Source of the DNA: Vespa crabro
Lineage: Eukaryota; Arthropoda; Insecta; Hymenoptera; Vespidae
Assembly (NCBI RefSeq): GCF_910589235.1
Contig: NC_060956.1
Span: 5,831,499-5,895,498, forward strand
Reading direction: 5' to 3'
Length of the DNA stretch: 64,000 bases
Every line of letters begins with the position of its first letter. Positions within the stretch are counted from its first letter, which is position 1. Of the stretch, positions 25,825-38,148 are shown piece by piece. Under the pieces are notes generated by a model. The model saw nothing but the letters and a program-made list of their open reading frames with translations. It searched no databases and was not told where the DNA came from. The position numbers and the translations under genes were made by a program.

Positions 25825-26879
25825 CATAAAAGAATATAAAAAAGTATGATACGATAAATAGATTAACATACGATAAATATAAATTACTGAAATCGTACAT
25901 ATAAATACAATAATGAATACAAAACAACATTTATTTTCTCGCTTTGATATACTTCACGTTTATTGGTCGAGTTAAATTCTTTCTATGCTTCATATCAATG
26001 CCATCTACACGTGAATTTTGCGCGAGATACGTAGTGTGTAGTCTACGGTTTTGTAAAGTCAATGATCGAAATGGCGGGATCGAGAAAAACGACTTAATTG
26101 TTCCTTTTTCTGAACGAATTTTTTTCATCTAGAAATATTTAATTCATTTTTAGGATAAATAAAAAAACATTATGATTTTTTATATAAAATACACAAATTA
26201 AGATGATTAATATTTATAGAATGTATAAGAAGATACAAAGGTAAATTTTCATTTTTTTGTATTTTTCGAATATCAATTATTTGTTATCTATATAAATATT
26301 TATTTTATATATCCTCTTAAATTCCATTTCATATAATCATTATCTTCATTATAATTAATAATCGATAATGTATGTATATTTACACATCTTAATGACAATT
26401 TTAGATACTTTATATAGAGATGAGGTAATCAAAAGAATCGATAGAAAGGACCTGTTCAAATGTAATTCTTTTAAGTACGACAGTTGGAAATGCCTTTATG
26501 CGCGTTTCGTTGTGCATACGTATATGTATGTGTATATGTATACATTCATCCATCAGCAATGAAGTCATTATTTGATTTATTTATTTTTAATCGGAAAGAA
26601 AACGAAAGATTTTAGTAAAAGGCCGTTTAATAAAAGACATTAATTGATAAAAAGATTCGTTATTCTCTTAAAAGACATAATACATTTTGGTACAGAAGAA
26701 AGTAATGTCAGTCTATAAAATATGAAAATAAGGAAAACATTATTGCGAATAATGACGTATTAAATCGATAGTAATTAACAATGATACTATACATAAGAAA
26801 ACATTGATAAAAAATTGATGGCCTATATATTGATAGATTTTTAATTAAAAAATTATGCATATAAAAAACTTATATACAT

Positions 26880-26885
26880 ACATAC

Positions 26886-26975
<90 letters not shown>
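26880..26975. repeat. (TA)n microsatellite with periodic CATA
   Basis: TA dinucleotides interrupted by regularly spaced C (CATATATATA units), suggesting a higher-order repeat of 16-22 bp. Confidence 0.9.
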
Positions 26976-28315
26976 TTATATAGTCAGAGCAAGAATTTTC
27001 AGCATAGATGTACAATGTACTTGTATTCAAGGATTTATACGCTTCAAGACAAGTTACGACTTACGAAATAACAGTACTTTCAGGAACAAAGCGCAGGAGG
27101 AGGAATATCGTGCTAGATAGAATCTCATCTTTCCACTTACAATCATGCCTAGATATGGTAAACCAATTTGTGCGTAGGGAAACAATTGATATGAGCGAAG
27201 ACAAGCTATGTAATTACTGTCATGGCCGCAATATGATACTTTGAATATATAATAACATTGAATATATGTAGATACATATATACACTTATACATACGTAAA
27301 TATAGTTATTAATGATTACAGATAATAAGTAAAAACCATAAAAGAAATAAATAAAAAATAAAATAAAATAAAAACAAAAAAAGGAAGATTCGAGTGAAAA
27401 TTGATTAATTAGAATGGTATTATATATTTATTCATATATTTGTAAGATTTCGTATTTTCTTTTCATTTTCTTATCTTCATTTCGGTTTCTCTGTTTCTTT
27501 CATCTCCTCTAACTCTCTCTTTTTCTTTTTCTTTCTCCACACTTTCTGTTAACTCTTGTCGCTCCTTATATTTTCACTTTTACCAGTATTCCTTCAACCT
27601 CCTTATTCAGCGCAATAGACTGATTAAATGAGAACTAGTAAAAGTGACATTACGAAAGATGATAAAGATACGAATATTTTCCTTCCGACTTTGTTTTAAC
27701 GAGATTATTCTTAACCTTTTCATTATTAAATCAAAAATATAGTTTTCAATCAGAATATAATACCTATAAAAAAAATTCATGCAAGATTTTTTTTATTTTA
27801 ATGAAATTCAATCCTAATGATCGATCTTTATCTTCATATTCTCTTAATCTTGGACAAATAGGTGTCTAATTTTTTAAAACAATTTATTATTAGAGGAGTC
27901 AGCCATTGGTACAAATTGTTCGATTATGAGATGTTTTATCTCTGTTCAATCTTTCCAGGGATATAGTTTGAGAAAGTTATACGACGGAAGAGTTAAAATT
28001 ACCTATCCTCACTGAAAAAGATATAGAATTACCAAATCATTTGTGCATGATCTATTGACAAACTTGAGATCAATAAATCGTCTTCTTTTGTGGTTTTTTC
28101 AAAACGATTACCTACGTCTCTTTAATGATCACCTTACTTCGCATTACAGAAACGTACGATTCTATATAAGAGTAATCCAACCCTTTGAAGATGTTGAAGA
28201 GGTTTATTCTCCTTCTCAATCGATTGAATTGAATTGAAATTGATATCTATTTCTTTGAAAGATTGCAATAATCGTATCGTGAAACAAGTTGTATATGTTT
28301 ATTCGTTTCTTGCAA

Positions 28316-28610
28316 AGACTGGACCAGTACGGAGACGCTGTAAATCGTTGTCGTACGATCACCGTTCGCCGTTTCTTAGCTGCATGAAGTGAAAGCCATG
28401 ATCGGGGCTGGAGTAGAATGTAAAGAAGCCGGCGGCGAGTGAAGAGAGGGAAACCGCCTTACCATCCAGTCACTCCAAGGCAAGCTCTAAAGAATGTCGA
28501 GTGCTGTGAATCGCGACAACATCGAATTATCTTTGTGAGTTTACTTCGACTTGAATTCGTCTCACGCTACTACCCTGAGATCGTACGCCAACAACGTTGG
28601 GTATGTACAC
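28316..28610 (+). promoter_or_regulatory. GC-rich block, candidate distal promoter/first exon of the secreted-protein gene
   Basis: CpG-containing sequence in an AT-rich interval, with motifs such as GTACGATCACCGTTCGCCG and GAAGCCGGCGGCGAG. Two plausible donors end it: TCTTT|GTGAGT near 28536 and GTTGG|GTATGT near 28601. No coding frame is convincing. Because the gene starting at 34344 has an acceptor just before its ATG, a non-coding first exon here with a 5.7-kb intron is plausible but unproven. Confidence 0.3.
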
Positions 28611-29508
28611 ATTAGATTCTATCTGATCTTTATTTATCAAAAATTTTTACATATCTCTTATATCGTCAAACTTAGAATTTTGTTTTGTTATTATAATGTC
28701 GTTGTCTCTTCAGTCAATTGTCTTTGAAAAATTCATTAATACAAAAAATTGTATCTAAATTATTTTTCTATGATTTAAATATGTATCATCATCAAAAATA
28801 TTTCTTCATTTTGTCTAACGTGGATAAGAATAATTTCTATGTATAATACGTATACTGCATGTGTAAATTTGAAAAATATCAGAATGGTTTGTATTTTCGA
28901 TGATCTATAATAATGATAATGAATTATATATATATATATATATACTGAATTATATATATCATGCAAGGATTTTACTTTATGTCTTCTAATTAGAAATTCA
29001 GTAAACGAAAAATCACTACAACGTTTTATAATGCTAAATCTTGAATACGTTTAGAATCTTTAATTACGCTTAATGTCAAGTCTCGTTACTTCAGAATCAT
29101 CGACGAAGAAAGTCTTTCCAAAGGAAGCAACTTTCGCGTGGTCCAGACACATCGTTCGAATCGTAGTTGCTCTTGGGCCCTATCTTCGTCCCACTGACAT
29201 AGTTTTGTTATGCAGAGATTTGAGAACACATTTTTTTTTCTCTTTTAACATAAAATAATCATGTATTACCTACATAGATCATTGATGATTAATCTTTTAT
29301 ACACTTTCGATTTATACTCGTTACAAAACAATAGTAAAAGACATGAAATATTCTGAGCACGTAAAGAACGTAGAAAAGAAATCTCTCGCCTAAATATTTC
29401 ATATTCAATGACGTACATTTTTTCTTGGCTATTTTGAAAGAAACAGGGTGGTGGTGTACCTTATATACGACACACCTAACTCACGTCTCTTAAATAGTGA
29501 TCGGTTAT

Positions 29509-29517
29509 GCACGTGAC
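29509..29517 (+). promoter_or_regulatory. E-box nonamer GCACGTGAC, copy 1
   Basis: Contains CACGTG at 29510-29515. Identical nonamer to those at 31883-31891 (reverse) and 33570-33578. Confidence 0.4.
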
Positions 29518-31218
29518 CGAGAATAACGTGCGAACGAAAGGATCTTATGAAAGTGACGTTTTGTTGCAATCATATCCGATGATTCGGTTAAGTTTCTTTT
29601 CGAAACGAAAACGTAACGAATAAATCTCTTGCGGTCTCTTATCGTAATGAAATGTTTTTAAGTCATTGGAAAGTTCTTTTTGAATTAACATTTTTATTGA
29701 TATGAAAGTAGTACGATAATAGTAAATTTGAAAGAATAAAGAATGTAGATTTCTATGTCCCAAAATATATATGATCAATTACTGTGCTATTCTTTATTGA
29801 TGTTCCAAGATTGATAAGTCTTCAAGGACGAAGAGATTTAACAATGAGTGGATTGAACCGAGTAACGTTTACAAATTTTACCATTATAATTTTGTTAAAA
29901 TCGTGATACGATTTCAAAATCTTTTAAACGACTTTTTCAATATAACCAGGTTCAATGGACCCCTATGAAATCTTCTTGTCTGAACCGGTAACGTACCTAG
30001 AATATGCGGAAATTTTCCGATAAAGGAGAAGCAAGCGATGCACATTACTTTCACACTCGAAAAGCTGTCGACCCTGAGAGAGGAGTGGTAGTCTGGATGA
30101 ATAAAAAGAAACTTAGTTTCATTATCGCCCATCGTTCTTTTTTTTTTTTGTTTTGTTTCTTTTTTTGCGAACCTTGGAGGATATCGAGTTTGGCTACTCA
30201 TGTGATCCTTAAAACTTGAAAGAATCCTTTAAAGTTTAGTTTCATTCCCTTTTCTTCATCTTTTTCTCTCTCCTGAAGTTGAAGTATGATACATCGTTTT
30301 TTTTTCTTTTTATTAAAAAAGATCAATGGCGATCAGTAAATAAAATCATACAGTAAACCATCCTCCTTTTCAGCGTGTAAGGTGTGCAATTTCAATCTTC
30401 TAACTGTATCAGAGAAAGTGAATCATTCACATTTACCACATTGAGAGTCGACTCTCTATAATCTACCGTATCATCTGAAACCGGATATAAAACATATATT
30501 CATGTATCACTTCGAGCCTATAATAATTATTTCAACAAGGCCATAGGTATTTTTGTAAATGTATTCATAATTTATGCAGGTATACTAAATCGATGTATAC
30601 TATTAAGATATACCTTTAGAAAAATGTATCTTATCTATAGGCTATTATTTATTCTATGTATAATGAACATTAGAATAATTTATTCATTTATTGGCCCGTT
30701 CGTTAGTATTATACCACAGATATATCTATACGTACATACGATAGTTAATTATTCGTATCTTCTGCCACGTTACAGGAATCGCTCGTCTACCAATTGTACT
30801 CTTCATTCACACAGCTTTCTATTCTCATACTTTTTTCTTAATGCTTAGTGTATCACGCACAAATATTCAAGTAGTCCTTATATAAGGAGTATTGTCTCGT
30901 TAGTAACCACTAAATTCCCCCTTTTACAGATGGTCACGATCCACGATCTCTTTGCTGTCTTTCGTTGAGATCTATCGTATTTTGTAAGAGCTTTGATAGG
31001 ATTTAACTGGCTCGTTGCTACAAGATTTTACCTATCTTGCTAATGTTTTACAATAAAGACAAATCAATATACTTCCCATTATTTAATTCTACTAGGAAGT
31101 AAACATACTTTTTGAGTCATTATAGAATTTGAAGTCTACTCAAGATTAGGATCTCACATCCGTGTAGCAGAACAGCCGATAAAATCCAAGGGAAAGTGCA
31201 TCTCCTTGCATTGATGCC

Positions 31219-31222
<4 letters not shown>

Positions 31223-31260
<38 letters not shown>
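31223..31260. repeat. (TA)n microsatellite
   Basis: Uninterrupted TA dinucleotides. Confidence 0.95.
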
Positions 31261-31261
<1 letters not shown>

Positions 31262-31882
31262 CTATACATAGAGACTCACAATATATACATCAGTTTCCAC
31301 CAATCCTAGACTATAGTTCAACTTGTTCATCATTACGATTAAGCCATCGACTTAGCCCGTTTTATATTACACAGTCGGTGAGTCCGTTGCGAGCTACGCA
31401 ACGAGGAGAAACTGAGCATTTTTCTACGTAAATGAAGTCAGTATTACGAAACTTATGGTATCAAAAAAATTTTTTTTCTATACACCTGGTCACTTTTATA
31501 AAGTTAATTAATACCTTTTTCATATAAACACACATCTACTTTTTATTCGGATATCGTAATATTATCCACTTTATTCTTAAATTTTATTTTCTTCGATTTT
31601 AACGAATAAAATTTGGATTATCTTAGCTAATTGTTACTGACAGGATATTTGAAAGGATATCTACGCGTTACCATTTTATTTCCGGTAAAAGTAAAAGAAG
31701 AAATTAAAATAATAAAAAAAAAAGAATTACCTATATTCGTTTCTTTCTGCACCAACGAGTTTTCCATTACCGTTTCAACTTCCAATACTTAGAGCAAGTC
31801 CATTTGGTGGTCTATAACTATCGCGATTGCTAAATCAACATTCCTAACGAACGTTCGCTCTCCTATAGCACTCTTGGAGTTC

Positions 31883-31891
31883 GTCACGTGC
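31883..31891 (-). promoter_or_regulatory. E-box nonamer GCACGTGAC, copy 2
   Basis: Plus strand reads GTCACGTGC; the reverse complement is the same nonamer as copies 1 and 3. Confidence 0.4.
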
Positions 31892-32280
31892 GCGCATTCG
31901 CATCCAACATTCGTACCGGTAAATACAGCAAGGAAACCGGCAGACAAGATACCGATTCCACGATGGCAATCCCGTTTTACAGAGAGATATCGTGCGTTCG
32001 ACCGTGCGAAGTTACGTTCACTGGCCCTCTACTGCAATACTTTTATACACCATGATCGTTGAAAAGTATTTAGTGCACTTTTGCGTGTATTGTGTCTCTT
32101 TCCTATACCATATTGAAAGATACGATCAAACGACTCTCAACTTTGCTTTCAAGGAATGTGATCCTAACGTGATAGGAAGTTGGTACCTTACCTTGTTAAG
32201 TTACGCTTCAATAAATTCAAAGTCGTTTTAATGATAATAAATATAATTATGTGTAATTTCATATACTGATGGTTCGTCCA

Positions 32281-32300
32281 GTTTGGCAAGTTTGCCAAAC
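32281..32300. repeat. Near-perfect palindrome GTTTGGCAA-GT-TTGCCAAAC
   Basis: Two 9-bp arms with a 2-bp centre. The half sites TTGGC and GCCAA are 6 bp apart, one more than the nuclear factor I consensus. Confidence 0.7.
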
Positions 32301-32777
32301 AGCATTTCTTCGAAGTAATTCTGTTATCTTGATACCAAGGACGTCTTTCGTTAATGCACTTGATTCTTAAATTATTTTCAAATACATGTTTTATAGCCGG
32401 ATATATAGATTATAATCGTAATATGATCGTATAGGGGATGATGATGATCGTAATATAATGATGATTGTAAATATCAAGCGAATTTGTTATAAATATTACA
32501 CAAATGCATAACTTACTGCTATACTTTCACCTATTTTTCTATTAATTATTATTTATCGATAAATCCTAAATGAATGATTCTATATAATCAGAGATCAAGA
32601 ACGTATACATATATACAGAAATTCCTATCGCTCTCTTGTAAAAGTGAACATGTTTCTGACGTTTTCATCGTATATACATACATATGTACGTATTATCGTG
32701 CTTTTTCTCACGAGTAGTCTCGCCTTTCGTGGGATATACATAAGTATGTATGTATACTTACCGGTGCAACCTCAGTA

Positions 32778-32847
32778 TTGCGCGACGATGCTTGCGCGAT
32801 GGTATTTGCGCGATGATAATTGTGCGATGATAATTGTGTTATGGGAT
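32778..32847. repeat. 14-bp tandem repeat, five units
   Basis: Units read TTGCGCGACGATGC, TTGCGCGATGGTAT, TTGCGCGATGATAA, TTGTGCGATGATAA and the degenerate TTGTGTTATGGGAT. The first four carry GCGA/GCGC cores, unusual for this AT-rich stretch. The period is not a multiple of three, so it is not coding. Confidence 0.85.
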
Positions 32848-33240
32848 TCACATGACCCGGTAATATGCGTGGATAAAAAGTTTCGATAAAAAATTTTTTA
32901 CACATTATTCGCACGATCATTTCTATACAAAACTTGATAAACGGTTTGATCTTACATTACTATTATCAAGTTTTACTTTGATAATTTTACGATATGATTA
33001 TATATTAGTATATATATATATAACAATAGCATTATTATTATTATTACTATTATTATGCTATTTATTTTAGTTGACCTTTTAACACATAATTTTTAATTTT
33101 CTTTTAGAAATACTTAGGAAACAAATATGATACTAGTTATTAAATAAATATTAAAGCGGTAAATATTAAAGTATAATCATAATCTTGTTTCAATACTAAG
33201 TGTTGTAATCCTTCAACTACATACATTTACGGATCAATTA

Positions 33241-33338
33241 TCTGTTTATCTGTTTTTTATATAATTAGTAATGTTGCAAATAATATTTAATCTGTTTATC
33301 TGTTTTTTTATATAATTGGTAATGTTGCAAATAATATT
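33241..33338. repeat. Tandem duplication with 50-bp period
   Basis: Two copies starting TCTGTTTATCTGTTTTTT at 33241 and 33291, both continuing through TATATAATT and TAATGTTGCAAATAATATT with only a few differences. Confidence 0.9.
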
Positions 33339-33569
33339 GCATATATGTTTGGTCAATTAAAAAATATAAATAGATAATTAGAAAATATTGCACATACCTC
33401 GTTATACAATTTAAAAGGAATTACTATTATTATTATTATTATCATTATTTTATCTAGATAAGAACTATCACAAACGTTCGATCTAAACTCAAGAATATTA
33501 ATTTAAATATGTATCTCGTTACTTTTCACTTTGTCTTGCGGTCTCCGCGTGCACGCGACAATCCGATCT

Positions 33570-33578
33570 GCACGTGAC
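33570..33578 (+). promoter_or_regulatory. E-box nonamer GCACGTGAC, copy 3
   Basis: CACGTG at 33571-33576. A related GCACGTGTG follows at 33817-33825, about 520 bp before the secreted-protein start codon. Confidence 0.4.
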
Positions 33579-34343
33579 TTCGGTAAAACTCCAACGGTCG
33601 GAATGAATGAAGCAATATTCCTGTATAATTATGGATTATGGTTTTAAGTTCAGGGTTTTCTAACATTTTGAAATTATATTGTGGAATTTTCGAAATTTAT
33701 TCATTCCTGATGTCAATGAACTTCGGTCATAATAATCGGTATATTTTTAGTATGTTAATGAGAAGTCTCTAGATCTCTAAGAACTAACATCTATCGTGAT
33801 CCAAGTGTCTTTGATCGCACGTGTGATTTCTCCAGCTTTCTAAAAGACCTATGAGAATCTACAAGAATCTACAAGGAAATATTTTTTATAAATTTGTAAA
33901 TTACGTCGACCAAAACTAATTATACCAGATAATCCATCGTAATTAGATTTGTGTTAGATTAATGAATGACTATTAGGAAGCTGCTAAACTATAGAATTTG
34001 TAAACTCAGTAATAATAGTTAACTTAATTCGTGTCACGTTAGTTACGATCGTGCTTGAATATTAATCGCTTACTATAAAGTGAGCTATCTCTCGGGGATA
34101 AATTTGAATAGCAATGAGAAATGAAATTCCATTGTTACCATTATACGGTCATTTTTGTCAACTTTCAAGGTCAAGGAAGTCGATGAAACAGTGAAATCCT
34201 TTTTATCGAATTTTAAAGATAAATTACATTCTACGACAATAGAACAAGTTTTAATAATAGTAGACTTTAAGATAATATCTTGTGTTTTAGATTAACCGAT
34301 TAATATATTTAGACGGATGACGTAAACCAAAACATAAAAAACA

Positions 34344-37300
34344 ATGAAGCTGAGGCATCTTATATTCTTAGTTTTTACTTATGGTAAATATAATTAATAT
34401 ATTTTTTTTCTTATAAACATTTGTTATAACATTTATATATATAACGTGTTAAAATTTATTAACTGTAATACTTTTGTAAACTGTAAACTTTTGTTATAAA
34501 CATTTTGTAACTCTGGCCGAGATTTAATTTAAAATAAGAAAAAAATTTATTCTTTGAAATGAATGCAAATTTTTAAAAAATGAACGAATGAAAAAATTCT
34601 CTCTATAAATTATAAATAAATTATCATAAGAGGATCTTCCTTTATTACGAAAAGATTATTTTTATATCAATTTATATATTATTTCATTCCAAAAAATTTC
34701 ATCAGCTTATTAATACAAATTATATAAAAAATATTTATATACATTTAGGTTTTTTGTTCGTTTTTAGTTTTTGTCTATTCAGGACAAATTTATAGCGTTA
34801 ATTCAGTGGATCCTGCAGCTGTAAAAAATGATTTTACGACACAGACAGTTTACGGATTCTTGGATTTTACAACGACGATCGGAAATACAGTTATGGTTTT
34901 CAGCCCTCAAAGTTCTCCACCAGGTTAATTCTACGATAAAAAAATAGCTATATTAGTTACCATAACTTTTATATTATTGTTGCAATCGTGGATTTTTATA
35001 GAGGGAGACAAAACAAAAAGTCCTGGACCAGCGATACAAACAAAACCTGTCGAGAAAAAGCCCATTCCAGATATTCAACCAAGTAAAACCCATAAGCCAA
35101 ACAATCAAGGAGAAACAAAAAAACAAGTACAGAAAAATTCGAAAGTTGTGATCAATTCTGTGGTCCAGCAAAATATTATCAATTTATCCGAAGATAAACA
35201 GAAACAAGTAATCAAAAGCGAAGTGGTAATCAATTTTAACGAAATTTACAACGTGTGAAATATCAAAAAAATAAATAATACTACGTTCTAGAGCTCGCAT
35301 ACTCCTATAAAAGCCACTACGGTGAATCCTGTCACTTCTTCCGTCGTTCAAGTCCAATCAAAGGAAGAAATTCTAGGAGTAAAAAATAATCTTGCTGAAC
35401 CTGAATACGACTATTTATCGAAACAGCCAACTGAAGTCATCGACGAAACGTACAAGGTATATATCTTTACTTCATTAGCATATTTCTACCATTTACTTTT
35501 CTCTGATAATTAATCTTTTGAGTTATTATATATGTGTATATATATAATATCATACATTTTAGTTGATCAATCTGAAACCTTCGAGTAAAATCGCTTCGAA
35601 ACCAAGATCTGCTGCACGAAGAGAAAAAGAGAATCCAACTGGGTTAGTAACAAAACTCGGTGGTACTATTGTTAAAGACGGATTAACGACGGTTCATGAA
35701 ACAAGTGTAATTGGCACGTACATCAATGGAAAGTACGCGCAAGTTTTACAAAGTTCCTCGCGTATTATCGTCGGGACATCCTCGAATTTGGAGGGCAAAA
35801 TAAGACCATCGAATACTCTCAGAATATTAAAGACGATTGGCCCACAACACGGAAAGTTAAAGCCACAGTTGGAGCCTACGCCGACAAGTCAACAAGAAGA
35901 ATCATCTTTACCATTGGAAATTCTATTCAGTGCACCGGCAGGTTGTTTATTTCCTTTAAGAACTTATAAATAAATATTAAAATTAGTAACTTGGATAGGA
36001 AAAACTATAAAATGCATATTTTTTTTTTTTTTTCTTTATAACAGGTTCTTCCGTACGAACAACTCGAAGACATTCGACCGCCAACGCTAACCGTCCGAAA
36101 TATCGTAGTAAAACTTCTGAAGATTATGATAATGCCGAGGTTCAAGCGAGAACATCAACAAAACAACGTGCTACCACGGCGCGACCAAATTACAAGTATA
36201 TAAATAAATTATACGATTGATCGTTAGATAATAATAAAATTTCTTCTGTAAATGTCACGTTACGTAGATCTTTTCAATCATTGGGAAAACTCTTGAACAC
36301 ACTTATTTCATATTATAGAAATCGTGTTCAGAACGAAGGGAAATCATCAACCACGACACAGGAACCACAAACGACTCGTCGTCGTACCAGCTTCAGACCA
36401 AGCAATCAGGCAAATTCCTCCCCGAGGCAAACCAATAAACAGAAGAACCAACAGCCACAGCAACAACAACAGCAACAGACAACGTCAACGAGTCCTTTGC
36501 CTAAATTGAAACTTCCAAGAACTCAGGGTCGATGGTCATATAAAACTACTCCTAAACCAAGAATCACAATTCGTAAGCAAGTCGATGAGGATGATTCACG
36601 TGTATCAACCGAAACAGTTATAACTGAACAGGCATCAACACCAGGTGATGATAAAGCTAGCAGTACTACTTCCGTTGGAGTCATTACGACGACAACTACA
36701 GCTACAACCTCTAATGGTCAACGGAAGGCCCCAGAAACGTCATTGTCGAACGAAGAACTCGATCCAAGCGAGTCGGAAGATGTACCTCACGTTAGCGTAC
36801 AAGATCAGATACACGCGGATCAAACTTTACCGATAGAAACTCTTAATGTTGAGATTTCAACGGCCGCCAATCTCAATGACGTTTATTTTGAAATAGCCAC
36901 GATTAAATCTCCTTATACGTTCCAGGTAAACTAGATTTAATTAATAACAAATGATGATTTAATTATATGATATAAAATACAAAATATCGTTAAAATCATA
37001 TTCTTTTCTTTTAGGTGGGAACTTTACGAAACACACGTTACATAACGGTTACGTCTACAATGAAAAAGTCGTTTGCAGTACCTGAACCTACGAGTACTTT
37101 GCCAATGACGGAACCTCTGACTGAGAACATCTTGGCAAATACAGGAGCGGCTTACGAAACAAGTCTGCCACTTGATTCTTCCGTAGCTACGCTTCCAGCG
37201 ATATCTTTAGATGCTGGTCAAGTAACACCACCGTTAGAAACACTTACGGAAACATTTTCGACTACTCAAACTCTCTTGAAAACTCATTTGTTACCGGTGA

Positions 37301-38148
37301 TACATGATGGCAATACCACAAAATTGACTCTCGTTCAGACCTACAACATAGCTCGATCGGTTACCGCTACGAAAACTCTACCACCGATGGAAATTTATCA
37401 ATTTATTCCTAGTAAAACATTGAACGAATTCAATTCAAAACTGGAAGAGGCTGGAAGCGAGCTTCATTTGGAATTAGATTTCGGTGACGAGGACAGAGAC
37501 GACGAAGATATCCCTAAAAGAATTGTAGCACCTAGCAGTGATGTATATTCCGAATTAGATCTTTTCAGATCGGTGACACCTACAAAGGTAAAATCAGACA
37601 CGCCTAGTACTAGTTCAGCCGAACCACAACTTTCTCTCGAACAAGCACAGCAACTTGCTTTGCTTAAATATTTTGGGCAACCTCAACAACAAGTAATCAC
37701 GACTTCGAGGCCCGTCGTAGTGCTTGAAACCGTTTACGAATCTCATGTAATACCAATAGTTAATAATGGAAATACGCATTACTCGACCTTATCTAGACCG
37801 GTAGCTACAGTACCAAGGACATCCTACGAATACTCGACATCTACAATTCCACCTGTTCTTCCACCTCCAATACCTCAGGTACCACTTTTTCCGCAACAAC
37901 AACCCCAATTTACAGTCACAAGCGCACCGCTCGTCACACAAACTTTAGTGACCGTATCAGACTCAAGAGTGCTCAAACTAACATTCGGAGCAAAGACGGC
38001 ATACACCACATTGTTCTCTACTAAAGTAGTACCGACAGAACTTACGACGTACGTGACGAGCACCATACCTTTACAACCAACCATTCCAGCTTTTCCTGGT
38101 TATTATCCTCCACCAGTTGGTTACCCTCCTTTCCCTTACGTAGGATAA
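34344..38148 (+). CDS. Secreted cysteine-free Thr/Pro/Gln-rich protein (mucin-like; perhaps DUF4758 family)
   Basis: Eight exons, 951 residues: 34344-34383, 34768-34923, 35002-35225, 35292-35456, 35563-35941, 36045-36195, 36319-36925, 37015-38148. It starts with a signal peptide (MKLRHLIFLVFTYVFVYSG). Ordered-looking segments are DFTTTIGNTVMVFSP, ETSVIGTYINGKYAQVLQSS and FEIATIKSPYTFQVGTLRN. The second half has diverged repeats: HLLPVIHDGNTTKLTL, HVIPIVNNGNTHYSTL and VLKLTFGAKTAYTTLFST. Between them are Thr-, Ser- and Gln-rich stretches (a run of seven Gln near 36465), a short acidic patch (FGDEDRDDEDIP) and a Pro/Tyr C-terminus (PGYYPPPVGYPP). No Cys and no second membrane segment are seen. 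It may be an extracellular-matrix or cuticle-associated protein; similarity to arthropod DUF4758 proteins is from memory and uncertain. No function is claimed. Confidence 0.85.

Larger units (their letters stand above)
25596..34343. other. Large non-coding interval between divergent Xpc and the secreted-protein gene
   Basis: 8.7 kb with no recognisable coding exon, tRNA, or known miRNA on a read-through by eye. It contains AT microsatellites (about 25738-25821, 26880-26975, 31223-31260), a GC-rich block at 28316-28610, a 14-bp tandem repeat at 32778-32847, a 50-bp duplication at 33241-33338, and a set of CACGTG E-boxes. An acceptor (tgtgttttag, ending 34290) precedes the secreted-protein start codon, so part of this interval is likely the first intron of that gene. 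TGGCGGGA near 26072 is a weak E2F-like site upstream of Xpc. Confidence 0.5.

Noticed and set aside
26041..26132. Overlapping opposite-strand frames of about 60 codons upstream of Xpc
   Set aside because: No domain; consistent with chance frames in promoter sequence.
29150..29175. GTTCGAATC, a tRNA B-box-like sequence
   Set aside because: No A-box or cloverleaf stems at the right distances.
29914..30219. Two antiparallel frames of 71-95 codons
   Set aside because: Low-complexity Lys/Phe runs from a T-rich tract and no similarity seen.
30251..30290. Sequence resembling miR-14 (CTTTTTCTCTCTCCT)
   Set aside because: It differs from the mature miRNA in the seed and has no convincing hairpin arm.
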